Assembly (NCBI GenBank): GCA_003254905.1
Contig: QANU01047469.1
Span: 447 to 64,446 of the forward strand
Direction of reading: 5' to 3'
Length of the DNA: 64,000 nucleotides
Source: Nissolia schottii
Lineage: Eukaryota; Streptophyta; Magnoliopsida; Fabales; Fabaceae
The notes below the pieces were generated by a model. The model worked only from the letters and a program-made list of their open reading frames with translations. It ran no database searches and was not told where the DNA came from. Below are positions 1 to 12,300 of the stretch, one piece after another. Every line of letters begins with the position of its first letter. Within the stretch, counting starts at the first letter, position 1. The position numbers and the translations under genes are program-made.

Positions 1-184
1 TTCCCCCCCGCGCACGATAAAGAGCGTCCTGACCTTTTTGCAAAATTATTTTTTCGATTTTTGCAACTTATCTACGAAGCCATGTTTTTCGCATGGTGAG
101 GTGAGGAGTGGTGTCGGCTGGGGAGGGAGAGGTAGCCAAGCAGCGGTACGCACGAGTTGCCGGAAACTTATATTTCGTTGCATT

Positions 185-303
185 GAATTCGCCAAACGCG
201 TTGGCGAATTTTCTGTTAAGGGGTTTGCTCTAAATTCGTCAACCGTGTAGGCGAATTCAGTGTTACGCAATTGAACTGAATTCGCCAACCGTGTTGGCGA
301 ATC
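185..303. repeat. Three spaced near-palindromes (ATTCGCCAAC..GTTGGCGAAT type)
   Basis: Three copies of a roughly 26-base near-palindrome start at about 185, 233 and 278, so the spacing is 48 then 45 bases. The arms read GAATTCGCCAA and TTGGCGAAT around a short CG-containing centre (CGCG, CCGTGT). The middle copy differs from the others in both arms. The surrounding 1-480 stretch has a more balanced base composition than the AT-rich DNA that follows, so it is probably the end of a repeat element cut by the window edge. The family is not recognised. Confidence 0.6.
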
Positions 304-1960
304 TGACGTGGACGTTCACGCGTCTCGCGGCATCCACCTCAGCCAAAACAGGGGCATTATGGTTATATGTTTCAAATGGAGGGTATTTTGGGAAATAGTT
401 ACTGTAGCAGGGGCAAAAGAGTAAAAAACTCGACAAATTACTCTTAAAAGAAGCGTGCTTGAGAATTGGGAATTTTTGTACATAATTATTTATCATATTA
501 TTGAATATGTATTATCTTAATTTATAATTTATTATTGCATTTCTAACTATATTTTTCACAACATAAATAAAATAATATATATTAAATAATTAAATTACTA
601 TGTACTAGTAACATAAAATATTTTTTATATTGTTATTCAATACAATTTTATTATATAAGTAAAAATATTTGACTATTTCACTCATTATTTAAAATATCAT
701 GAATGTAAAATAGTTTAATTAAATGACAATATAAAAAATTATATATTGTTATCACAAAACAATTTAATTCTAAATACTATATAATAAGATGCATATTTTA
801 TTTTTGGGTCACCTAATAATAATAATAATTATTATTTTTATAATTTAAGGTGGTCTCACGTGAATTCCCCTTTCACAAATTGCTTATAAGAAAAATATTT
901 GTATGTATGAACATTATTAACCATTAATTTTTTTAATTTTTTAACAATTTTTTTAGTCATTATAAATTCAAATCTAAAAATATGTTTCATAAACATACAA
1001 AAATTTATCTTCTCGATAACATGAAGGTTTTAATGTTAATGCTGTCCAAAGTACCAGAAATTTTTAATTAAGTTCGGTCTTTTGAATTAAAGAGTCATAT
1101 TAATTAAAGAATTAGTATAGACTAACAGAGAAAGTGATGACAACGAAAAATATTTACCGTTAATAAAATAATTAATTGATTGTTAAAATTCTAAAAGAAT
1201 AAATAATACAAAACAAAATGATTATTTTATAAAACAATGACTATTATTTTAAAGTAAAAGAAATAATGATTTATCTATACAATCCCACCAAAGAAAATAT
1301 AAGAAAAAGCTACTCATGGCATCCAACTTTTATTATCATTTTTATTTTAAATTTTTTTTTAGTTTACCTTATTTGTTTGAGTTAAAATGTAAACTCAAGT
1401 TCTAACCACTCTACAATTTATGTACAGATTTTAAATACGATTGTTGACCACTAATGTCATTTCCTGCATCATGTTTTTCATCATGTTTTTCTTCGTAACA
1501 TTTTTCATAATTTTGTAACAGATTAGTCAATCTATTACATTTCTCTCTCTTATTTTTCTTCTTTTTTGCAACAACATCATTTTTCTCGTAAAAAAACACC
1601 ACTTCACACCACCATTATTTCTACTATTTCTATTGTACACTTTTCTCGTTCATATTTTTTTTTTTGACGTATTGTTATCCAATTTTAAATGTCATAATTA
1701 ATTCAATACCTCATAAAGAGTTTTCTAGGATTCAATTAAAATATATTACTAATATAAAAGAATTTTACATTATTATCTAAATATATATTGACATGTTAAT
1801 ATGGACTATTGGATTCATTATTTGAATGATCGCTTAAATGAAATCAATTAATTGAATGATCATGTAAAAACTTTAAATTATAAGAAAATTAAAGTCATAT
1901 ATATAATAAATAGATTAGAAAAAAAATCCTAAAACAAGGGAAAAGTACCTATTGTCAACC
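304..1960. other. AT-rich intergenic DNA, no gene seen
   Basis: No open frame in this stretch looks like a protein, and the composition is strongly AT-rich with poly-A and poly-T runs. Part of it (about 597-770) is a diverged copy of a repeat that recurs at about 6873-7050. The right end leads into the promoter of the PP2C gene. Confidence 0.6.
597..770 (+). repeat. Diverged AT-rich dispersed repeat, copy 1
   Basis: This stretch aligns by eye with 6873-7050. Shared blocks appear in the same order: ATGTACTA, then TTGACT, TCATGAAT/TCATGCAT and ATTAAAT followed by an AATATAAAAAA-like run. The two copies differ at many positions, so the repeat is old. No terminal repeats or coding remnants are visible. 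Confidence 0.4.
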
Positions 1961-1971
1961 TTTCATAACTC

Positions 1972-1979
1972 TATAAATA
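1972..1979 (+). promoter_or_regulatory. TATA box of the PP2C gene
   Basis: TATAAATA lies in an AT-rich stretch immediately before the more balanced, transcribed-looking leader that begins near 2005-2050. It is the best TATA match upstream of the PP2C start codon. The implied 5' leader is about 1.2 kb, so a leader intron is likely. Confidence 0.45.
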
Positions 1980-2004
1980 GATAAAGAACATTTTTAATAT
2001 TACC

Positions 2005-3203
2005 ATATCTAACTAAGAATATCTCCCACAAATTATTACAAAAATATATCATTGACCCTTCTCTACTAGTCTCTTTATAGTCCCACAGCAAAGAGGAAAT
2101 AGAGAGATAGCAATAACACAATAGTGTGGAGCCCATAGCTGGAACTCTGCTTTGCTGGCTTCAAGCTCTCCATTGTTGCTCTTTTTATGGGGCTTGTCTC
2201 CTCTTCCCTCACCCCTCGTCACAAAACCACAATAGAAATCCAAAATAGAAAATAGCAATAAGGGGGGGTTTCTCACTTTGCTCCAACCTTCCACAGTACC
2301 AAAGTTTTAATCTTTTCTGCTTTTCAGAAAAGAAAAATCAAACCTTTCATGCAAATCTTCTTCTACTTGTTCAAGAGTTTTCATCCCCTTCATACACACC
2401 ACTTTGTTTGTGCTTCACAGAAATCATCATAGGAACCCCACTTGTGTTCTGTTCTATTGATTTGATGGATCCACAGATCTAATGCTTTGACACACTCTTG
2501 ATTACCCCCTCTTTGTTTCTAGATCATTCCTTTTCTTCATTTGGGGCACACTCAATAGCTTCCAATCAATAGTCAAATTGTTTGGGGGGGGGGGAAAGAT
2601 CTCTCTCCTATTTTTGTATTTTTTTTTCTTCCCTTTTCTATTTTGTTGCTTTTTTGCTTATACTTGATGAAAAAAGCTAACTTGTTGCCATTATTGGATT
2701 ATTGGGGAGATTAGTGTAACTTGGGGTTTTAATTTTCAATGTAAATGTGAGCCTATGATGCTTTTCTGAGAGTAAAACAGGGGTTTTGACCTTTTGAAAA
2801 AGAGAAGAAAATAAGATTACAACTTTCTGTTGTTGAACTTTCCATCCTTTGCGGCTGCACATGTTCATAGATTTTGTTGTGAGAGAAAAAGGAAACAGAA
2901 AGTTAGACTTTTTTCAATTGGAGGAGAAGCTTAATTTCTATTTAAGGGTGTGGTTCATCCCTTGTGTATGTGTAATAAGCAGCTCTGGTTTATGCAAGGT
3001 TGTATTTGGAGTTGAACCATAATTGATTTTTATCTGTGTTTGTTTGTTGATGTTGTTGTAGTTTGTAGTGAATCATCATCATTGTGGTGGCAGGTGAGCA
3101 GTGTAGAGTGTTACTATAGTGAATGAAAAATCTTGGGGTGAAGTTGGTTTTGGTGCAGTTGATAGATGTGGAAATCCTTGGAGGTTATTTGGTGAGATGA
3201 GGG
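2005..3203 (+). other. Long 5' leader of the PP2C gene, probably with an intron
   Basis: About 1.2 kb separates the likely TATA box from the start codon. The stretch is CT-rich near its left end, contains a run of 11 G (2584-2594), and has several short upstream ATGs. Possible splice sites exist (for example AG near 3061 and GT near 3095), but the leader intron ends cannot be fixed from sequence alone. Long spliced leaders are common in plant PP2C clade D genes. Confidence 0.4.
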
Positions 3204-5944
3204 ATGTTATCAGAGTTGATGAACTTTCTCAGGGCCTGCTTTCGGCCCAGCTCGGAAAGATATGCACGCTCAGGCTCTGATGCTGGAGGTAGACAGGATG
3301 GACTATTGTGGTACAAAGACTCGGGGCAGCACTTGAATGGCGATTTTTCGATGGCTGTAGTCCAAGCCAATAACTTGCTGGAGGACCAGAGCCAGATTGA
3401 ATCGGGCACTTTGAGCTCCAATGAGTCCGGCCCTTATGGTACCTTTGTTGGTATCTATGATGGGCATGGAGGGCCTGAGACGTCACGGTTTATCAATAAT
3501 CACCTGTTTCACCATCTCAAGAGTAAGTTGACTACATGACAGTGAAATCTTCAAGCTTTTATTATGTATTGCCATAGAGTTTCTTGATCATTTTCGTGTA
3601 ATCAGTATATGCTAACAAGGGACTTATTCTGTCTTGTGCTTTTCTTCTTTACCCAATAAGCTGTTTAAGCACAGCTAGTGAAGTCTTCCCGGAGTGGTGG
3701 TGGTGGGTGATTTTCCTTCTTAGAATACTGTTTTTTATGGTCTGTCATTCTATGAGCTATGCAATGAATTACTGCTATAAAAGTGTCAGTTGTAAACTGA
3801 ATTGTCGCTTAAAAATTGCTGGGTTTATACCTATTTTTCTGCGTGTCTGTCTTTTACGGATTCAGCTGTGTAGAAAAGTTTGCTCTCTGCATGATTGTTT
3901 ATTAAAAACATTTTTTTCTTTATTTTAAAATTTCAGGATTTACTTCAGAGCAACAATCGATGTCTGTGGATGTAATTCGCAAGGCATTCCAAGCAACAGA
4001 AGAGGGATTTATGTCGGTGGTTGCCAGACAGTTTCTAATGAGCCCACAAATTGCAGCCGTTGGCTCGTGCTGTCTAGTTGGTGTTATTTGTAATGGAACC
4101 CTTTATGTAGCAAACCTCGGTGATTCGCGGGCTGTTTTGGGGAGAGTGGTTAAGGCAACTGGCGAGGTTTTAGCCATGCAATTATCAGCAGAACACAATG
4201 CATCATTAGAGTCTATAAGACAGGAGCTGCACTCCTTGCACCCTGATGATTCAAATATTGTTGTTTTAAAGCATAATGTATGGCGTGTGAAGGGCCTTAT
4301 TCAAGTAAGTCACTCTTAGCTCATGATATCCATTTTCTTGCTGCTAGAGCCAGTTTTATCTATTCCAGCTGCTACATGTTCATGTAGATAACATCATGGC
4401 AGATTCTTCATTCCTAGACTTGAAGCATTGACCTCCTTATGTTAATTTTAATCACAAAAACAATAGGATTCCTGAAGCCATGAGAGCAGAAATATTCAAA
4501 TTCCAGTGGCTTCTTGTGATTGTGTTCCAGTAACTTCTTTGTTATATAATATGATGACAATTTAATTCAATGATACTTGCCTGGACCTTCAGCTTGTCCT
4601 ATCTGAATTTATTTGATTTAGATGTCACAACTGCTTTGATTCAATGCTTATTATTATCATACGGAACAAAAGTTGAAATATTTTTCCACCTCTCTCTAAT
4701 TTACATCATAACTTTTGAAATTTTGCACCTTCTAGGTTTCGAGATCTATCGGTGATGTATACTTGAAAAAGGCCGAGTTCAATAGAGAACCTCTATATGC
4801 CAAGTTTCGACTCCGTGAGCCAATCAAGAGGCCAATTCTGAGCTCAGAACCATCAATATATGTGCATCAGTTGCTGCCACATGATCAATTTATTATATTC
4901 GCATCTGATGGGCTTTGGGAGCACCTTAGCAATCAAGAAGCTGTTGATATTGTTCAAAATAGTCCTCGCTCTGTAAGATATTTATTGAAATTCAACTATA
5001 CTTGATAGTGTCATCCCAATATGAGTAATATTAAAATGGATAAATTTATGGCTCTTTTAGAGTGAAAATTTAAAGAATAGTATTGCGGATAGTTTTTGGG
5101 TTTCTGTTTGTCCGGAGTACTTCATATGTAATTGAAGTTACCATGCTGTTGTTTCTCAGACCTTGTGATTATTCCTTTAATCGTGATTTATTGGCTGTAT
5201 ATGACATGCTTGAATGGTGATAAATTTTGTTATGATACAAATTTATTATCTATAATGTCCAATTAGATGAGGGAACGACGAAAGTGCATCTCTACCATGA
5301 GAAGTTGCCAGTCTTTAGGACATGAAATTATTTGTCATATGTTTGTCCATAAGCTTGGTAGTTTGCACTCTTGCTACATTGATAGTGACATTATGTGACC
5401 AGTGGCAGTTAAACTATCTAAGTAGTGATGTCGCAGAATCTTTTCTTTGAATTCTAACCAAAAAGTTGTGTGATATAGTTTTGCTTTGAGAACTTTATTA
5501 TGGAATATGAAGAAGCCTTCCTTCTACTTGGATAACCCTTAAAAAACAAATAATCTGTTCTTAAATTGGAGAACTATGTGCTTATATTAAATGTGATTGT
5601 GCAAAATGGCTTTCAAGAAACAATTTAACAGCATTTCTTTTTTGACTAAATATTTCGAGTTCTTTGCTTTGCAGGGAAGTGCAAGGAGGCTGGTGAAAGC
5701 CGCGCTGCAAGAAGCAGCGAAGAAAAGAGAGATGAGATACTCAGACTTAAAGAAGATCGACCGCGGCGTCCGCCGACATTTCCACGATGATACCACTGTG
5801 ATTGTTGTATATCTCGACTCGAATCTTGTGAGCAGGGCGAGCACTGGCAAGTTTCCTGGTGTTTCTGTCAGAGGGGGCGGCGTTAACCTGCCTCCTAACA
5901 CACTGGCACCTTGTACCACACCAACTGAGGTTGGTGGTACCTGA
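3204..5944 (+). CDS. Protein phosphatase 2C, clade D
   Basis: This is a metal-dependent Ser/Thr phosphatase of the PPM family. Four exons (3204-3522, 3937-4304, 4736-4972, 5675-5944) give 397 residues, with all splice phases closing. That is close to the usual 380-400 for clade D. The metal-binding aspartates lie in DGHGG (86-90), ASDGLWE (285-291) and HDDTT (345-349). Further PP2C motifs are [13 protein letters not shown] (164-176) and SRSIGDVYL (231-239). There is no transmembrane segment or long N-terminal regulatory domain, as expected for clade D. Some Arabidopsis clade D members dephosphorylate plasma-membrane H+-ATPase and are inhibited by SAUR proteins. That role is family knowledge and is not shown here. 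An in-frame upstream ATG was not found; the ATG at 3196 is in another frame. Confidence is high for the family and lower for the exact paralogue. Confidence 0.95.
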
Positions 5945-6872
5945 TCCTCAAAGCTGTAATCTTTTTTCTTCTTTTTTGTTGTATCATTTTCTTGTGTGAA
6001 TACCAGTTATCTTCAAATACTTAGCAATGAGAGAGGAACAGCACTTTAATTCTTTGAATGTGAACTTGTAACTTACTAGAAGAATAGTAATACTCATCAT
6101 GTTTAGGTTCATTCTCTGAAACCAAAAAGAAACAGAAGAGGGTCTTCTTCTGATGATAACCATTGTAAGAGTTGCAGCTACACCATTTTACACTTTTTTT
6201 TCACCATTTACTTTGGTAACTTCTGTCATTTTAGCTGTAGATAATGCTTTCAGGGACTGATGGTATATTCATGGTTGGACATGGATTTTTAAAAGTCATT
6301 CAACAATTTTTTTGCATTCCAAAAGCAAATGCTATGTTTGGGAGGATGGTTAGTGGCCAAATTTTGAAGTTTAGTTTTAACAATAATATAAACCTTTTAC
6401 TCCCTGTTTTATATTTTGGTGTTTTTACAAGTAATTGTCAATTTCTTATATCTAAACAACATTAATTATTTATTTATTTTTAGTATATTTTTATTTAATG
6501 AAAGTAGTAAAATAGAGTAATAGATTGTAAAGAAATTAATAAAAATTTAGTAAAGTATTGCTAAGTTTTTCTAACTTTAAGACATTTTAATATAATCTTT
6601 TTAATACTCATACAAAATAAAAATTGGACAATTAGGGAATAAGTACCAATTACGTGTGGATTTGGTTTAATTGCTGTCTCAAAATTTAAACAACCACTAG
6701 GAATACCCCTTGGTTTGTGGGAAAGCTTATGTTTGTCTATTTTCTTCAAATTCATGAGCCTGTGAGGCATGAGAAAAGGTTTGGGGGGGGGGGGTTTGTA
6801 AGGAAATAAATTACATGTGGGTTACAACCGTCTCAACCAATGCTCTCAGTATTAATAGTATAAGAATTTAAT

Positions 6873-7050
6873 TGATATGTACTATAATATAAATCATTTT
6901 AATATTATTATTTTATCAATTTTTGTTACAAATATAAAAATAATTGACTTTCTTATTCATAACTTAAAAAGTCATGCATATAAAATAATTTTATTAAATA
7001 ATAACATAAAAAAGTGCGTAACAATAAAAAAAAAAATTTATAATACAAAA
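6873..7050 (+). repeat. Diverged AT-rich dispersed repeat, copy 2
   Basis: This is the partner of 597-770 (see that entry for the shared blocks). It lies in the same orientation, about 6.3 kb away, on the other side of the PP2C gene. The match is moderate and based on reading the sequence, not on computed alignment. Confidence 0.4.
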
Positions 7051-7449
7051 TTTTCTTTTGTTATTTTTTAACAAGTGTCTCTCTTTAACAAAATCACTAG
7101 TGGAAGGGATCCATTTGATTCGGGAAGTACATGCCATTTGACTTGAATCTTTGATACCATGTACAAAATATTTTGTGATCGTATATAGTATAAGTATGGA
7201 TTGAATTTGCAAATTAGGATCTTTTGTAAGGCAAGCACATAAATACATAAAGTTAAGCATCATGCCTTGGAATTTAATTTGAAAGTATATTTATTATATC
7301 TGAAAAATTAAAATTCTAAAAGAAAAAACAATCAAGGATGATTTTTACAATCAATTTTTATTTTATTTTTATTCCCATTAGCCATAACACAAATAGCCCC
7401 ACAAACTCAAAAAAGAAAAGTAAAATTTTAAATTTGCCATTGAAGTTAT

Positions 7450-7650
7450 TGGTATCAATTATATTCATTTTCAAGTTATAAAATGGTTATATTAGTCTTA
7501 AAACTGTTAAAAAGTCAATCAAATTAATCTATTTGTATCAATTAAGTTAATCATTCCTAGTTATTAATTTAACCGACTTTAATAACTTTAAAAATTAATA
7601 TCACTATATTTATAACTTAAAAAGTAAATTTGATTAAAATGAATATTCTT
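7450..7650. repeat. AT-rich inverted-repeat (MITE-like) element
   Basis: The left arm near 7456-7495 and right arm near 7600-7645 are reverse complements over about 35 bases with mismatches, centred on TTCAAGTTATAAA and its complement TTTATAACTTAAAA. No clear target duplication was found and there is no coding content. It is probably an old non-autonomous DNA element. Confidence 0.35.
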
Positions 7651-8034
7651 ATTTCTTAAAGACAAATTCAAAAGTTTACCCACCATCATAGAGATCTTTT
7701 GGATCATATGTACCTGAATAAAAACTGGCAGAATCTAGCGGCAATGCCGCAATGGATGTTGTTGTGAGTGGTGGGGGCAATGGCAGCAGGGGGCATCTAA
7801 ATCTAAGGGATAAATTCGTCTTTTAATGTAAAGACTGTGACACTTCTGACATTTGCTTGTCCTATCTACTAAGCCCACACTGAAAACAGAATTTAGTTTA
7901 ATATGATCTAAACACACAATTATTCTCCCATTATAAGCAGGATTAACAAGACAATGACTTGTTTAGTGAAATAATAAAACACAAGAAGACACACCATTTA
8001 CTGACAAAACCATCCTCTAGTCGAGTGAAAGGGG

Positions 8035-8065
<31 letters not shown>

Positions 8066-9318
8066 TTTTTTTAACTCTGAATGAATGAATGTGTTTGACT
8101 CCTCTTTTTACTCACAAGTCACAACAACTCTGCCTGCATGTGTCCCCTCTCTTAATTCTCCGTCAAATCCAACCTTATATATATACGCGCAAATTTTTGG
8201 TATATGGTGCAAAGCCTCATGTTATATTATTACATTTAAAAAATATTAAGAGATTTGGTTTACTGAAAGAAAATTTTAATAAAACTCACTTGTCTTGTAT
8301 TAAACCATTGTTAAGACTTGTTGGGGTAAAGATAATATTGAGATAGAGGGTAGAGTTTCATGTACTTTTTTTTTCCCCTTAAAATTTCGTTATTATAAAT
8401 TGAAATTTCAACTTTAACAAGTAAATGTCAACAAAAAAAAAAATCAAAATATCGTCTCATATCTAAACTAATCTAGCATGATGTCTTGTAATTACATAAT
8501 TTTATTTTTTTTTGATTTTGTACAATTATTTTAAGGAATGAAGATGTTTCCATATTTAAAATGAAAATAAGAGGATCTCCATCCCATTTTGAATCCTTCT
8601 AGGTTCTTAGTGTTTTTTTTAACAAACAATGCCTCACCATGGTTGCACCTAAGCCATAAGTGCAAATTTCCAAACACTAGAAAGCCTTCTCTTCTCTCTC
8701 TTTCTCGAGCCCCAACCCTTCCTCACTCACCCTATTCACTCTCTTCTCTGCTAATGTGTCAAGTTTCAGACTTTCACCTATTTTTTAAGTATATTTTCTG
8801 CTAGTGGTACTGTTTTTAAGAATTATATTTTTTCCATTAAGGCACTAATATCCATTATTAATATCTAACTACACTCTCCTTGACCAGTTTATTAGTCAGT
8901 CTGCCTTTCCTACTTCTTTTTTTTTTTCCTTCTTCTTTTATTACCTCTATGCTATCTATGAAGTAAGAACTGCTAGTGAAGAGAGATGGAATAAAGGGTT
9001 CCTGGGTTGCTCTAACACTTGTTCATAATAATCTGCATTTTTTCCTTCAAAAAAATGAGGGATGTGTTTAAAAAAAGCCTTTTTTTTCCCTTCTTTTTTG
9101 CTTGTTTCTTTAAAAGCTTAAGACCTAGTTGAAAGTCCATTCTCCGTTTGGGGAAAGCTCTCTCCTTTTTTGTTCTTCATGTCAGGGTAAAAAAGAAAAG
9201 AAAAAGAAGAGCGCATTCCACAAAGCAAGAAACTTTCTCCCACCTCATCTTCTAAAAGCAGTCTCCAAACACTGCCTAAAGGTAAAAATAAGAAGAAGAA
9301 GAAGAGGAAGAAGAGATC

Positions 9319-12300
9319 ATGGGATGTGTGGCCTCAAAGCTAGAGGAAGAAGAGGAAGTGGTGGCTATCTGCAGAGAGAGAAAACGCCTCCTGAAGCTAG
9401 CTGTGGAGAAAAGGTATGAACTTGCAGAGGCACATTGCAAGTATTTCCATTCTCTGTATGCAGTTGCTGCTGCTATTAAGCTCTTTGTTGCTCGCCATTC
9501 TTCCCCTTCTTCACCTTTCGTCATAACTTTCCCTCCCCCTTCTGAACCTTCTGCTCCTCCCACACCAACAGCAGCAGCAGCAGCTGAGAAGAATGTGATA
9601 GCCAACAACCCCATGTTCCTCCAGCAGACACCATCAGAGACCAAGCATGAAGCCATTGCTGCTTGTGACTCATGCATCTCTTCCTCAACAGCAACCTCAG
9701 AATCCTCTGAGGAAGAGGGTGAGGAAAAGTTGGGGGAAAGAGAAGATCTTGGCAAGAAAGAAGAAGAAGAACAAGTGCAAGATGAGCAACAAGACAATGG
9801 GTACTATTACTACATGCACATGCCGCCACCTTCAATGCCATCACCACAGAGGGATTTTGGGTGGGACTTCTTCAACCCTTTCTACCATGTGAGGAATGAG
9901 GTTATCAGTGGATACCACAGGGACTCGGTTGATGATGATGATCTGAGGGTGGTGAGGGAGGAGGAAGGGATTCCAGAGCTGGAGGAGGAAGTGTTGGAAA
10001 GAGATGAAGAGCTTGATGATGAGCAGAAGGTGGTGGTGGTGGTGGTGAATGATACTGAAGAGGGCTGTGGTGCACGTGAGGAGCACGTGATGTGTGGTGT
10101 TGAGGATGTTGCTGCTGCTGACAGCCAAGTGGGGGAGCAGAGGGGGATTGCAGTTCTTGACACACCAGCTGAGGGGAGAGAGTTGCTTGAGGCTTTGAAG
10201 GACATTGAGGACCATTTTGTTAGGGCATATGATTCTGGAAAGGATGTTACCAAGATGCTGGAGGCTAATAGGATACCAATTCATTCTAGTTTGGAGGAAA
10301 TCAAAGGTGGGGTCCTATCTTCAATTTGTCCTTTTTTCCCCTACTCATAAACTTTATGAGCTGTTTTTGGTATCAATCTTAGTATCATGTGAAAACAAGG
10401 TTTTTCATTTCTTGCTTTCATTATTTTCTTCACAAAATTCTGAAAAATAAGAAATTGGAATAAGAATTGAATACAGAAACCAAGCATACCCTTAAGTTTT
10501 GGTTGAGTTTCTTGAATTATAGCTACTACTAATAATGTATGAATAATGATTTCAATAAGTGATTTGTTCATGGAAAACTTGTGCATTTTTGTGTTGGCCG
10601 TTCCTTGGATTTGCCTCACTTTCGGCATGTTCAAGGTATTATTATCATATCTTAGGTAGTGTTTGGTACTAGAGACAAGTCAGGGAGACAGAGACATGGG
10701 ACTGAATAGAGATAGAAAAATTTCTATCCTGTCTAGGCCACAATTCTGTGAACCCCAAGCAAAAATTTTCTGTCCCCGCTGCCCTAGCTTCAATGGGGTA
10801 CAAAAAATACAAGAATTTTCTGTCCTCGGGTCTCTGTTCCTTTGTCCTGTTTTTGCTACCAAATGCATCCTTAGCTAATTTGTTTCATTTCCATTATGGA
10901 CTGTCCTTTTCTCATTCTTTGGTTTGTATAATTTGGGGTGTACTCCAATCTTGGGCGGCTTACTTCATCAATGTGATCATGCTCATCTAGTTCCTAAATA
11001 AGCTAATGTTTTCATTTCTGAACTAATTACAAGGTTTATCTGAGCCCTCATAACACAATTGCCAATCTTCTAGACTTGGTAGTATTATTTTCCCATACAC
11101 TTCAAGGATTAAACATTACAAAATCGATAATCTGCTTCTCTCATATAGAGATATTTGTTCCCTGTATTTATTCTTAATACGTAGAGGGTGAGTCTTGGTG
11201 TAACAGTAAGGTTGCTGTCTTGTGAATTGGGAGTCATAGGTTCAAATCTTGGAATGCATTGGGTCTCCCTATATCTATTCTTAATACCACAATGCAATTT
11301 ATGCACTCTTCCTTCATATGCACATGTTAATTTTATTTGTTCATAAGCATTCTGATTTTCATGCAGAAAGTTCAACTAAACTCATTCATACAATAACATG
11401 GAAGTCCACTTCTAGGTCATCATCATGCAAGAGTCTCGTGGTTTCAGAGATGAAAAGTTCTTCGTCTTGGGTGGAATATAAGAATGACCTATTTGATGAT
11501 TATGGAGGAATGGATTCAGGAAGTCATTTGTTAACCTTAGGAAGGTTATATGCATGGGAAAAGAAGCTGTTCGAGGAGGTTAAGGTAGGTCTGTTTTATA
11601 ATTTCTTTTACTTGAGTCTATATTTTCTGTTTTGTATCAAAATAATAGCTCTGAGCCTCATATCAGTTCTTCCTAATTCGTGAATGACAATTTGAAATAA
11701 TTAGTAGATTATACTTAGGTTTGCAATCCTCCTTCTCGGCCTTGTTTTCCTCTCTGTCCCATCTTACTTTCAACACTTACATATTTTCCTTACCATATAG
11801 GCTGGAGATGGCATTCGGAAAAATTATGAGAAAAAATGTGCACAATTGAAAAACAAGAATGTTAGAGGAGATGATGAACTAAGTATGGACAAAACTAGAG
11901 CCGCAGTGAAAGATCTATATGCCGGCATCATGGTTGCAATTCAGCGTGCAGAATCAATCTCAAAGCAAATTCAGAAAATGAGAGATGAAGAATTACAGCC
12001 ACAAATTGTTGAACTATTGAAAGGGTAAGATAATATTACCAATGGAAGCAACCGAAATAGACTCAGCAATTTTGAGTGTCATTAGTTTCTTATGTTCCAT
12101 TTTTTCAATGCAGCTTGACACAATCGTGGAAAGTAATGTTGGAATCCCATGAAACCCAGAAGATGATTCTTTCTGAAGTAAAATCCTTCACATGCCCCAC
12201 GTATGGGAAATTCTGCAACCAGTCTCATCGGTTGGCCACTCTTCAGCTTGAAACTCAGCTTCAAAACTGGCACGCGTGCTTCGGAGAGTATACTGCTGCT

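Larger units (their letters stand above)
5945..9318. other. Intergenic region, AT-rich, no gene seen
   Basis: The first few hundred bases are the 3' UTR of the PP2C gene. Beyond that there are homopolymer tracts (12 G at 6783-6794, a T run of about 27 near 8034-8060), a diverged repeat (6873-7050) and an inverted-repeat element (7450-7650). From about 8600 the strand becomes CT-rich and leads into the leader of the DUF630/DUF632 gene. The short open frames here show no family resemblance. Confidence 0.6.

Noticed and set aside
2049-2294. Minus-strand 81-codon frame upstream of the PP2C gene
   Set aside because: It lies in the likely PP2C leader, has no recognisable domain and no upstream signals on the minus strand.
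9276-10284. Several minus-strand frames opposite exon 1 of the DUF630 gene
   Set aside because: They are Ser/His/Pro-rich shadows of the Glu/Asp-rich codons on the coding strand.
11109-11375. Minus-strand 88-codon frame in intron 1 of the DUF630 gene
   Set aside because: Much of it is the antisense of the SINE; no family resemblance.
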